The notes below the pieces were generated by a model. That model was not told where the DNA came from. It searched no databases and worked only from the letters and a program-made list of their open reading frames with translations. From positions 41,224 through 83,659 of the forward strand of contig PS015196.1 of the NCBI GenBank assembly GCA_048213135.1: a stretch of 42,436 nt of DNA. The letters are read 5' to 3'. A program made the position numbers and the translations under genes. Shown one piece after another: positions 1-10,164 of this stretch. Source of the DNA: Reclinomonas americana ATCC 50394 (lineage: Eukaryota; Jakobida; Jakobea; Jakobida). Position 1 is the first letter of the stretch, and every line of letters begins with the position of its first letter.

Positions 1-780
1 GCTGCAGTTGTGAGTGTGATGGAAAGCGGTCGATCTGATACTGCGCACCGCAGATCGAGGAGCTGCAGAACGCGTATACCGAGTCGCGACGGCATGCGGC
101 AGCGGAACAGGAGCGATTGCAGTTGCAGGTGCTGGCGCTCAATTGGAGCTCGTAACTGACTGGAGGCCTCAACGTGACTTGTTGTTGTGCAGATTTCACA
201 ACTGCAACACGCAGTGCGGGAGCACCGAGATGCGCTGCTGGCCATGCAATCAATCTATGACGAAACGCGCGTGACACATCGGAAGGAGGTGGGTCATTCG
301 TGGGCTGACTTGCCGGGCAGGCTCGTCGACTCACATTATATTGTGTGTCGTGCCACAGCTGCAGCGACTGGAGCAAGTGATGGATGGGCAGCGACACTCG
401 TTTGAGGCAAAGGTCCGACATACCGCACACACTGTGTGGGGGAAGAAGAGAAGGAGCTGGGGATGGAGGGCAGAGGGTGAACTTGTATGTGCTTGCTGTT
501 CTGCCAGACCGAGTTTGTCTGCATCCTCGTCCATCCGGCCACAAGACTGAGAGAGAGAGAGAGGGAGAGAGAAAGGGGCGGAAGCCGATGATGGAGCTCG
601 TCAGATAGTGGTTTCTTACAACGCGTCACACAGCTCGCATCGATCGAGGCTTGGCTGGAGGCACCAAGGCATCGTGAGAAATCTTCACGGCCCTCCACGG
701 GAACCAGCGCGGATGAAGGCAGTGACTTGCCGCCGCAGCTGAGCTTACCGGCCCCTTCATCGTCGGCTCCGTTGGACGAG
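1..780 (+). CDS. Coiled-coil protein, internal exons (5' and 3' incomplete)
   Basis: I do not recognise the gene. Five phase-0 exons are visible: the end of one at 1-9, then 54-128, 193-288, 359-412 and 634-780. Each is bounded by CAG before it and GT after it (GTGAGT, GTGCTG, GTGGGT, GTCCGA, GTTCGT). The peptides are rich in E, Q, R, L and A, for example IEELQNAYTESRRHAAAEQE and LQRLEQVMDGQRHSFEAK, which reads as coiled coil. The last exon becomes Pro/Ser rich (LPPQLSLPAPSSSAPLDE) and so probably leaves the coil. The exons are multiples of three and the introns about 44-221 nt. The gene continues into the 807-962 gap and probably into the micro-exon array beyond. Its start lies outside the window. 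Splice sites rest on motifs and phase only. Confidence 0.6.
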
Positions 781-806
781 GTTCGTTGGAGTCTTTTTGT
801 TGCACC

Positions 807-962
807 NNNNNNNNNNNNNNNNNNNNNNNNNNNNNNNNNNNNNNNNNNNNNNNNNNNNNNNNNNNNNNNNNNNNNNNNNNNNNNNNNNNNNNNNNNNNNN
901 NNNNNNNNNNNNNNNNNNNNNNNNNNNNNNNNNNNNNNNNNNNNNNNNNNNNNNNNNNNNNN
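807..962. other. Assembly gap (156 N)
   Basis: This gap falls in an intron of the coiled-coil gene. It may hide one or more exons between the Pro/Ser-rich exon and the micro-exon array. Confidence 0.95.
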
Positions 963-994
963 TTCCGCTGGAGTAGGGCCCTGACCACGTACAG

Positions 995-2696
995 TGGAGA
1001 TGTCAACGCTGCGGTCAACCGGTGACGGATGCGACGACAGAGGAGTGTCGCTATCACCCTGTTGCGTTCACAGGCCCTGCTCGTTCACGCGGCGCCATCT
1101 TGCACGCATGCTCACTGCCCTCGCAGGGAGTGAGTGCTTCTCGGTTATCGCTTTCACGCCATCATCGTACTGACACGTGTGCGCACTCTCCTCGATGTGA
1201 TCTCGCTTCTGTTCGGTGCAGCAAGTTGCGTCGGCGGGTAGCATAGTGCTGTCTTGTCTGTGTGATTTACTCAAGTAGTATTATTTCATGCCTGTGCGCA
1301 GCAAGTTGAGTTACTCGTCTCGTGAGCAGCAATATGTTTGTGTAACTTGTTGCTGATATCCGATGCACCCCAACATCGTGCGTGGAGCAGGCGGTGAGTG
1401 CATGCGTGCTGTTCCTCTTTAGATGTGCCTGCTCACCGTTCGGTTCCGCGCGCAGGTGGTGCGTGAACTGTTGCCACTGTGTGGTCTTGTTACTGCGTTT
1501 GTTTTTTGGTTGTTTGTTCACTGTGGCGACCCTGCTCGCTTCTGCATGGATGGCTGCAATCGTAGCGGGTGAGTGAATATGTGTCCGTGTTTGTGTCACG
1601 ATGAGAAAGACTGCGTTGCTCACGTGATGCGCAGCCGGTGAGTTCTTGTGTAGGCGCCATTGAATCTCGTTGTACCACTACTGACGGGCACTCCTTGGTA
1701 TCACGCGATTCCCAACCACAGCCGGTGAGCTGATGAGATAAGAGTGCATTAATGTTCTCTGGCTGCCATTGCTTGCTCACTGACTTTCTCTTTCACATTG
1801 TGGCAGTCGGTGAGTGATTTCGAGCTGCGAAACCCTTGATTCGTTCTCACATTGAATGTTTGGCTGGCGCTCGACTACGATGACATACAGGAGGTACGTG
1901 CCTGTCGTAGTCGTATCCTTGGTCGCAGCGTCACGTGTCAGCTCACCGTTCAATCGTGTGTCTGTCTGTTCCTTTTCTGCCGATTCGGTGCAGATGGTTC
2001 GTTCCCTAATCCTTGCTCACACTGTGTGTCTTTCGCTACTGACCGGCAACGGGCACAGGGGGTCTGTTACTGGGGGATACGATGCGGGCATGCTACTATT
2101 TGTCTGTGCTCTGTCGCATGTGTGTCGTCAAACATTCCTCTTGGGCTCTGCGATAGTGGCACAGGAGTAGTTCCTTTGTCCCCTTGCTTTGTTCGCTGTG
2201 ATGTGTGGGTTCTGCATCGTGTTTCTCTTTGTGCCTCACAGATTGACTTCTCGCATGTTCGGACGGCAGGGAGTTGCGTTGTTGTGGCTTGGTGCGCTGT
2301 TTATCTTGTCTACTCACTCACACGTACATTTATCGTATGCCTGACAGACCGTTGCGTGGTGTAGCGTATTTCCCAGCTGCTCATCCTGTTTACTCACTCA
2401 CACATGGCCACACGGCGGCGTTGGAACACCGACAGGCGGTACGTCTGCTTGTTCTGTCTCTGTTCTCCCGCACCCATTATCTCACTCGACCCGATCCACC
2501 ACTACGTGTTTGCTGTGATGTGAGCAGGAGGTATGTAATATTGCAAGTATGGTGTGCTGGGAGTTTTCGATTCTCATTTCCTTTCCCCTTCGCAGTGGGT
2601 ACGTTTTCGCCGGCAAACAACATCGTTGTTGTAGTACAACTCATGTTGTTGTTCGTGCTCTTCTACTTCCTCGCTGGCATATCACAGACGGTGAGT
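995..2696 (+). other. Array of one-codon micro-exon-like splice units
   Basis: The sequence repeatedly shows a 3' splice site (CAG, once TAG), exactly three bases, then a 5' splice site (GTNNGT-like or GTTGCGT/GTTGAGT). Clean units have their triplet at 1127 GGA, 1222 CAA, 1302 CAA, 1391 GCG, 1456 GTG, 1566 CGG, 1635 CCG, 1722 CCG, 1807 TCG, 1891 GAG, 1994 ATG, 2059 GGG, 2270 GGA, 2348 ACC, 2436 GCG, 2528 GAG, 2596 TGG and 2688 ACG. Spacing is 61-211 nt, matching proven introns nearby. Slightly longer candidates are a 27-nt segment at 995-1021 and a 9-nt segment at 1074-1082. All are multiples of three, as are the upstream coiled-coil exons. No long open reading frame explains the region. A possible final exon ends at a TGA at 2910-2912. 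Whether the units are really included in mRNA is inference. Confidence 0.5.
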
Positions 2697-2902
2697 TCGT
2701 GCAGTGTTCATCGTGCTGCGGCGCACCGGCTTACACTCACTGTGGCACACTGCACAGTGGACGTGTTGCAATCAATCAGTGGGACCGCAGGCTGTCGGAT
2801 GTGTTGTCGGCAAACACGTGCGGTGAGGCCCCAGCGGAATGCATGGAATCACGAAATGTACGACCTGCAGGGAATGTGTGCTACGATGGAAATTACTACA
2901 AA

Positions 2903-3272
2903 TCAAGTTTGATCTTGCGCTAGTCCTATTACGGCCACAGCGGCCGCCACAAAGCCGAGGCCGCCCAGCATCAGCCATCGGGCCCGACTTGGCGCCTGAC
3001 GCCACTCGCCAAACAAAATACTCCACACGTTGGCTGTTAGTATCACCGAGCTCATGTACACCGGCCACGCGACAACCTCGCCCAGTGCCGTGTACTTGGA
3101 GGCGATACCAAAGAGCAAATATCCTGTGCACGCACACAAAGAGAACGTAAGTAATCTGCGGGGCTACGACGAGTGCGAGTGAGCGAGAGAATGCAGGCGA
3201 CTTCTGTCGCTTGGAACAGGTGTCTCGCAAGGTGCATCTCTCATTCTCCCTCTATCCTACCGCACTTTCTCC

Positions 3273-3305
<33 letters not shown>

Positions 3306-5333
3306 CCACTCACCTGAAAACCACAACAGCCCCATGAACAAGCTCAACAACCACATGCGGAGCACGGTGTAGTCGCAGCAGCTGGACGTTTGCTCTTTCG
3401 GTCCCAGCAGCGGTCTCACTGGCGACCAACTGTACGCCAATTTGACGTCCCCTTTCGGTTCACGCGCACACTGGCAGCACCACAGATTCAGCTGCGCACG
3501 TCGACGAAGCAGGTGTGAGCGATTCGCATAGCAACAACTTACAACCGGGGAATTTGGGAGCCCAAACCTTGCGGTCGGGGTACTGTCGCACTTGCAGCCG
3601 GTACATGATAAGCGTGTACACCGTGTTGACAAAGTAGCCGCCGATGCCAAGAGATAGTGCCCACACAACCAGAGCCGACCGATCTTCGCTCAGATTTTCC
3701 TCAGTCTCCGCGTAGTCAATAAGCGGCTGTCCAATCTGCACAGCGCCGATAAGTGTACACACATGAAAAATGCGAGACGATAGCGGCAAAGAGCGTCGGC
3801 AGCGCACCAGCACAGAGACAACAATGGCAATCGAGCATACACCGGCTACGCAGCACCACATGATGCCTTTGATGTAGTCACGCATCGGCCGGCGGGCGAT
3901 TGGCGAGGCCACGCGGGCTGCGACAGGGACCATGACGTGCTGCGCGACACCGTCCCATATGAGACCGTGGACACGAGGCACGACACGATTGAGCACTCAC
4001 CGCCGACCCTTCATCGGTGAAATCCTCTGCCGACGAGGAACCATAGTTGACACTAATGTCGCGTTGGAGCCGCAAGCCACTTGCCGACCGCTGCGTTCCC
4101 TGCGACGACTCAGATCGCTGGGAGGCAGCAGGTGACGGGTCTACGTGATGCCACACGGCACCAGCCGCGTCCTTGTAGTGGCCCGCGAGAGCACACAATA
4201 CGACCCCGAAGAGCACAATGCCAAGAGAGAGTAACGTCAGGATGCCTGCGAATTGGGTGGAAGGGGGGATGAAGGGCACGACAGCAAGATCAGACGCAGC
4301 GGCGCACGAAACGCGATGTTTTCTGTCTCTCTCTCTCTCTCCCTCCCTCAGCGCAACCACCACCCACCTCTCAGCTTCAGCATCTCATCGCGGTGATTCA
4401 TCAGCAACGCGGCGAGCGAGCCGCCCGTTCCGAGAATGCCAAGCACCAACGAGAACGACATACTCATGCCGATCAAGGCGACAGCCCAGCCAAAGACGAC
4501 GCTGCCGAGGCCCCACACCGCTCCAAAGACCTGCACCATGTATGCAAAGAGAGAGAGAGAGAGAGAGAGAAGAGGGAAAGAGACAGAGAGAGGGAAAGAG
4601 ACAGAGAAAGAGACAGAGAGAGATAGAGAGACAGAGAGAGAACGACAGAGAGAGAGAGCGACAGAGAGAGAGAGAGCGTGACAGAGAGAGAGAGAGAGAG
4701 AGAGCGCGACAGAGAGAGAGAGAGCGCGACAGAGAGAGAGAGAGAGACAGAGAGAGAGAGAGATGAGGAAGAGAGAATGAGAGAGAGAGATAAGANNNNN
4801 NNNNNNNNNNNNNNNNNNNNNNNNNNNNNNNNNNNNNNNNNNNNNNNNNNNNNNNNNNNNNNNNNNNNNNNNNNNNNNNNNNNNNNNNNNNNNNNNNNNN
4901 NNNNNNNNNNNNNNNNNNNNNNNNNNNNNNNNNNNNNNNNNNNNNNNNNNNNNNNNNNNNNNNNNNNNNNNNNNNNNNNNNNNNNNNNNNNNNNNNNNNN
5001 NNNNNNNNNNNNNNNNNNNNNNNNNNNNNNNNNNNNNNNNNNNNNNNNNNNNNNNNNNNNNNNNNNNNNNNNNNNNNNNNNNNNNNNNNNNNNNNNNNNN
5101 NNNNNNNNNNNNNNNNNNNNNNNNNNNNNNNNNNNNNNNNNNNNNNNNNNNNNNNNNNNNNNNNNNNNNNNNNNNNNNNNNNNNNNNNNNNNNNNNNNNN
5201 NNNNNNNNNNNNNNNNNNNNNNNNNNNNNNNNNNNNNNNNNNNNNNNNNNNNNNNNNNNNNNNNNNNNNNNNNNNNNNNNNNNNNNNNNNNNNNNNNNNN
5301 NNNNNNNNNCCCTCCCTCCCTCCCTCCCTCCTC

Positions 5334-5395
<62 letters not shown>

Positions 5396-5649
5396 TCTCT
5401 CCTCCCTCCCTCCCTCCTCTCTCTCTCTCTCTCCTCCTCTCTCTCTCTCTCTTGCATTCACGCAACAGCGCCCTCATGCGTCCCTAGTCTTTGCTGGGCC
5501 ATGAACTTGAGCGGCACAGTGAAGCTGCCATTCAGAAGACCAGCCACGACGGATAGGCCAACGCAGGCGGCTGCCGAGTTCGCCATCCTGCCGTCAAAAA
5601 ATGGGGGGTGGGACATCGGCGTGTCCCATTCGTGAACGAACGCAGCCAT
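2903..5649 (-). CDS. RhaT-like (DMT superfamily) sugar permease
   Basis: This is a multi-pass membrane transporter of the L-rhamnose:H+ symporter (RhaT) type in the drug/metabolite transporter superfamily. The substrate is not proven. Exons: 5649-5462, 4530-4368, 4245-4001, 3939-3568, 3470-3314, 3123-2903 (stop TGA). Family signatures in order are LLNGSFTVPLKF, VFGAVWGLGSVVFG, GILTLLSLGIVLFG, MGLLWFSG, GEVVAWPVYM and LFGEWR. The start ATG at 5649 opens a short soluble stretch before helix 1. Exon 1 ends in phase 2 while the next visible exon starts in phase 0. An exon carrying helix 2 must therefore lie in the 4796-5309 gap. About 448 residues are visible against roughly 340 in bacterial RhaT; a Ser-rich loop in exon 3 accounts for part of the excess. 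The 3939-3568 donor (GTTTGG) was chosen for phase; a GTAAGT at 3542 breaks the frame. Confidence 0.82.
3275..3304. repeat. (GT)n microsatellite in permease intron
   Basis: A nearly pure GT run lies in the last intron of the RhaT-like gene, reading CA on the sense strand. Confidence 0.95.
4545..4795. repeat. (GA)n tract, intron 1 of permease
   Basis: An impure GAGAGACA tract runs into the gap. On the sense (minus) strand it reads CT and precedes the acceptor of the 4530-4368 exon. Confidence 0.95.
4796..5309. other. Assembly gap (514 N) hiding a permease exon
   Basis: The phase mismatch between flanking permease exons (2 into 0) and the absence of the helix-2 segment indicate that at least one exon is missing here. 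Confidence 0.9.
5310..5455. repeat. (TC)n tract, intron 1 of permease
   Basis: CCT and CT repeats follow the gap. On the sense strand they read GA just after the exon 1 donor, opposite in polarity to the tract at 4545-4795. Confidence 0.95.
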
Positions 5650-6558
5650 GGTTCCAGAGGCGGGGGGTTGCTGCAAAGTACAAAGCCACAGATACTGTTG
5701 CAGTGTGCATGCATTTTTCCGCACCACTCTTCCTTCCCCCGAAGCACTGGTCGCTGCGAGTCGACGTCGATATATATCGCAAAGGGACATGCAACATCGG
5801 CAGCTGTCTTGAACAACGCCAACTACATTCAAAACACAAACGCCAGCTGGCCAGTCTTGATGGCAGCAGCAGGAACTCGGCCAGGCCGATCGCGAGAATT
5901 CGAACAACTCAAGATATCAATATCGCAAAAATGGATTTGATATGACTCACTTGACTTGTGCTGTCCAAAGAACAACTGCGATGGCAGAGCATCACCACCG
6001 ATTTCCTGGTTTAGGGGGCAAGCCGTGCAAAAATGAGAGAGTTGAAATGATTGACGGAATAAATTCTGCGCAAGTTGCACGCCAGGATGAACGTGTTCGC
6101 GGCCGGTGTGGAAGTCTTCCCGCGCCCTTCCCCCCAGCGCAGCGCCTTGCAGCCCCACTCTTCTCCTTGTCTGCACCAATGCTACAACTGCGAGCTTTGC
6201 AGACAAGACGGAAGAATCTCGGCAACGAGACAACTCGAGATCCGCAGTTCGACGATTCTCCATTCTGCTCGCTCCCTCATTCAGTGTTGCAGCAGGCGAG
6301 TGTGAGCAAAACCCACTCTGCTGTGTCATCGACGCCCTCCTCTCCAGCGTGTTCACGTGTAGCGAATGTTGGTGAGCGCAGTGCACGCTGCGCATTTGTG
6401 GAGGAGAGGTGGTGTGCTTTTCGTCTTCGTCGGCTAAAACTCGTGCACCGCAGAATCGTTTCCGCGCCCTGGCCACGGGCCGACTGCAGTGGTCGCGTGT
6501 GCCCCAGCTGACGCATCAGGTGAGCGCACACACACACACTGTTAACATCTGCCTCGGC
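5650..6558. promoter_or_regulatory. Divergent intergenic region (permease / LEA)
   Basis: This stretch separates the minus-strand permease start from the plus-strand LEA gene, so it must hold both promoters. I see no convincing gene. An AT-rich palindrome, CGATATATATCG, lies near 5767, about 120 nt upstream of the permease ATG, and could act as a TATA-like element. A donor-like GTGAGC at 6520 and an acceptor before 6595 suggest a 75-nt 5' UTR intron for the LEA gene. Promoter assignment is inferred from gene orientation. Confidence 0.45.
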
Positions 6559-6594
6559 ATGGATCCGAACTTACGAGTGCACACTGCATTGCAG

Positions 6595-8083
6595 ATGCCC
6601 GGCGGGTGGGTGCCCGTGTCATCCAGTATTCGCACGTTTGCCGGTCGTACCACCACCGNNNNNNNNNNNNNNNNNNNNNNNNNNNNNNNNNNNNNNNNNN
6701 NNNNNNNNNNNNNNNNNNNNNNNNNNNNNNNNNNNNNNNNNNNNNNNNNNNNNNNNNNNNNNNNNNNNNNNNNNNNNNNNNNNNNNNNNNNNNNNNNNNN
6801 NNNNNNNNNNNNNNNNNNNNNNNNNNNNNNNNNNNNNNNNNNNNNNNNNNNNNNNNNNNCGTACCACCACCTCCGCCACCACCACCACCACCGACACCGA
6901 CGACAAGACCACAGGCGGCAAAGTGAAGGAGGTGGCCTCCAATGTGTACGACAAGGTCAAGGAGTGGGCCTCAGGCACCGCCGAGAAGGCCAAGCAGGGA
7001 GCGGAAGACACGTGGCAGACGACCAAGGCCGGTGCCAAGGATGTGGCCGACGAGATGCGTACCGGTGCCCGGGAGGTGTACAGCAGCACCACCGGTCCGT
7101 CGCAGGCGTACCGTGACGCCAACCTGCAGGCGGACAAGACGTACAGTGATCTGGCCGACCAACTGCGCCAGTCACAGGAGGCAGCTGGCCGCACGCCGGC
7201 GACAGGCACCGAGACCACGGCCCGTACGCACCCGTACACGTATGCCGACGACACGGCGGTGAGCTCGAGCAGCAGTGCCGAGACTGCTGGCGAACGACTG
7301 CGTGCCGCCGGCTCCAATATCTTGGAGGCCGCAGATGAAACCACTACGCAGTACGCCATGCGCGATCCCTCCTCGTCCGCCGCGCGCAGCTACGCCACAC
7401 GGCGTGCGGTCGACGACGTGGAGGACTTTGGCGACAAGGCGCGCGAAGCCGCCGAGTCGGCCTATTTCCGCGTAAAGGACACGGCCAATCGCGCCACCGA
7501 CAAGGCCAAGGACGTGGCGGGCACGGTGGCAGACAAGACGGTCGACGCCGCCGAGACCGCGTACGACAAAGCCAAGGATGTGGCGGGCGCAGTGGCCGAC
7601 AAGGCCGAGACCGCGTACGACAAGGCCAAGGACGTGGCGGGCACGGTGGCTCACAAGACGGCCGACGCCGCCGAGTCTGTGTACGACACGGCCAAGGACG
7701 TGGCTGGCGCTGTGGTGGACACGGCGAAGCAGGCCTTTGGCGCCGCCAAGGTGGTGGCGCACAAGGTGGAAAATGTGGCCGAGGCGGTGGTCGACAAGGC
7801 CGTCATGGCCGGCACCGTGGTGAAGGACACGGTGATTGGAGCGACGGAGGCGGCCAAGGAAAGCGTGCGCAATGTCAGCTCCACCGGTCAGCGCAGCAAG
7901 GCGGCACAGGAGTCGCAGGACAAGGTCGCAGCGTGGCGAGACGCCGTCAAGCGCGGCAGTCAGAAGATGGAACTGGAGGGCGGGCCCGTTGACATTCCCG
8001 TGCAGTACGAGGCAGCGGAGCAGCAGCAGCAGCAGCAGCAGCGGCTGAAGGAGCAGAAGGGGGAGGCAAAGGCGAGGAAGTGA
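6595..8083 (+). CDS. Late embryogenesis abundant (LEA group 3) protein
   Basis: This protein probably protects membranes and proteins during desiccation or freezing, as LEA group 3 (LEA_4) proteins do. The body is Ala/Lys/Asp/Val/Thr rich with 11- and 22-residue amphipathic repeats, for example DKAKDVAGTVADKTVDAAET and DKAKDVAGAVADKAETAY. It is almost free of Cys, Trp and Pro, and ends in a poly-Gln stretch and a basic tail (stop TGA 8081-8083). The first residues, MPGGWVPVSSSIRTFAGRTT, are Arg/Ser rich and could be a mitochondrial presequence, as in some animal and plant LEA-3 proteins. That targeting is inference. The start was placed at ATG 6595, immediately after an acceptor-like GCAG; an in-frame ATG at 6559 is possible. 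The gap at 6659-6859 interrupts the N-terminus and shifts the frame artificially. An AATAAA follows the stop. Confidence 0.88.
6659..6859. other. Assembly gap (201 N) inside the LEA gene
   Basis: Both edges carry the same CGTACCACCACC coding motif. The gap may be a collapsed Thr-rich repeat or even an overlap rather than missing sequence. Confidence 0.9.
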
Positions 8084-8139
8084 TGAAGGGGCAAGGGAAA
8101 GAAGGAGAGCTGAGCAACAATAGAGTTTGCTGATCATGA

Positions 8140-8145
8140 AATAAA
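8140..8145 (+). terminator. AATAAA polyadenylation signal of LEA gene
   Basis: A canonical AATAAA lies 57 nt after the LEA stop codon. Use as the poly(A) signal is inferred from position. Confidence 0.55.
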
Positions 8146-8207
8146 CGAGTGCGTCACATGCGCCTGGTCGGTACTCTATTGTGGTGATTGTGTTGTTGCT
8201 GTTGCGG

Positions 8208-8268
8208 CAAGGGATTTGTGGGCGTTTGTCACATTATTGGAATGTGGTGAATGAAGTGTTTTTCTTTT
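8208..8268. repeat. Dispersed repeat, copy 1
   Basis: The segment contains AAGGGATTTGTG, a GCGTT-rich middle, and ATGTGGTGAATGAAGTG followed by a T run. A closely similar segment sits at 18643-18700. Both copies lie a few hundred bases upstream of plus-strand start codons (8504 and 19159). Function unknown. Confidence 0.6.
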
Positions 8269-8503
8269 TCCCGATATCGACTTACATGTATACAGGTTGT
8301 ATTTATGATATATATGTATTGGATTTACAGGTGTACTGCTTCGAGGAATACGCAGTGTGCAGCTTGTGCTACCGCTGCTGCTGCTGCCGCTGAGGATGTT
8401 GGTGTCGGTTAAAAGCGAGTTTGCCTCCTCGAAAAACCATTTGTCATGTCCCAACACAATTCCCGCGCATTTCGAGTTTCATCGCATTGTGTGCACAAAT
8501 TCA

Positions 8504-9142
8504 ATGCGTGGTCAATCCCTCTCTCGTCTCTTCCTCACACTTGTGTGTGTTGCCTGTGTCGTCCATGTGGCATGCGGTGAGTGACTCGCGCACGCGAAGA
8601 GCAACATACAATGCATGTGCAATCTATGCAGTATGTCAGAAATGACTCCAATACACACACACACACGCTCCGCTGCACCACTCTTGTTGCTGCGGCAGTG
8701 CTGCCACACTTCCACACTCACATCTTCTTGCGTGTGATGTGTGTATGGGGGGTTGGCGTGTGTACCGTAACGGTTGTCCATGTCCATGTTTCACACACTT
8801 TTCGCGCGCATTCTGTGCACGCGCCTCCGCGCTTCCCTGCATCCCTTCCTCTTCCTCCTTTGCGCGTGCTGTCTCTTCCCGTGTTTGATGATGCCCAGCG
8901 TGCCTGTCCGAGAGCGCAGCGAAGCAGTGAGACAATACGAGCGGAAAGCGCGCGCAAAAGAGCGCAAGAGAGAGAGAGAGAGAAAGAGAGAGAGTGAGAG
9001 TGCGCGAAGGGTGTCATGCGTGCGCGAGCACCAGTGCTTTCTCGCTGTTTCTTGCGCGTGCATTTTCACAAGACAACTTTCCGTCGCTGCTGCGCTGCGA
9101 GCCATGCGCATTGTGGGATGTGAGACAGTAGAGGGTGCAAGG

Positions 9143-9185
<43 letters not shown>

Positions 9186-10110
9186 GGAGGGGGGGGGCTG
9201 CATGAGCGACGATGGTGTGAGAGTATAGTTTATCTCTTTCTCTCTCTTNNNNNNNNNNNNNNNNNNNNNNNNNNNNNNNNNNNNNNNNNNNNNNNNNNNN
9301 NNNNNNNNNNNNNNNNNNNNNNNNNNNNNNNNNNNNNNNNNNNNNNNNNNNNNNNNNNNNNNNTCCCTCCCTCCTCCTCCCCCTCCCCTCCCTCCTCTCT
9401 CTCTCTCTCTCTCTCTCACGCCCAGCATTTCTACCTGACTTCTTGCTGTGGCGAGCGTCTTCTGATCTTCTGATGACCTGCCTCTCTTGTGCCCTCATTC
9501 CATCCCTCCTTCCCTCTCCACAGCTTCGTCGGCAACCACAAACGCTGCCACTTCCATCTCGACTCAAGCGGCGACGCTCAACGCGTCCATTGACAACTCG
9601 TCGGCGTCGGCGAGTAGCAACTACTTTGAGCTTGCGGTCGACAGCGCGGACTTCTCGACGGCCTCTGTGGTTCACATCTATGCTGGCAGCTATAATACAA
9701 ACGGCTTCAAGAACGACGACCGCCTGCATGCGATGTTTGCTAATCCGTGGGTGAGTTCCACATCGCAGTGCGCTTGCCCGTTGTTGTTGTTCATAAAATT
9801 CACACATATGAGGATCGTAAAATAGGGTATGACGTCGGATGCACGCGGCAATCTGTATGTCACGGACTACGCGTTTCGTTCAACTGTGATACGGCGGTGG
9901 CCTGGTCTTCCCTGTGATTGACACTGGCGTGTCCGTGCACGCAGCAATCAATGCATCCGATTCGTCGACATTCACTCGGGAGATGTGTCGACGTACACTG
10001 GCGGTTGTGGCCAGACGCACGACTACGTGAATGGCGGTCCGTCTGTTGCGCGTTTCCACAAGTTGCGTTGATTAGCTGTTGTGTTTGTGTTTGTGTTGTT
10101 GTTGTTGTTG

Positions 10111-10164
<54 letters not shown>

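Noticed and set aside
1305-1335. CAG-CAATAT-GTTTGT as a six-base micro-exon at 1330-1335
   Set aside because: The preceding intron would be only 25 nt, shorter than any other supported here. It is kept out of the clean-unit list.
2162-2170. CAG-GA-GTAG unit in the micro-exon array
   Set aside because: It would be two bases (breaking frame), or three bases followed by a stop rather than a donor.
3460-3542. Perfect GTAAGT donor at 3542 for the permease exon
   Set aside because: Joining it to the next acceptor gives an immediate stop. The GTTTGG donor after 3568 keeps phase 0.
4218-4766. Plus-strand Arg-Glu repeat proteins
   Set aside because: These are translations of a (GA)n microsatellite in the permease intron.
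7172-8137. A 321-residue minus-strand open frame opposite the LEA gene
   Set aside because: It is antisense to biased Ala/Lys codons. The plus strand has textbook LEA-3 repeats.
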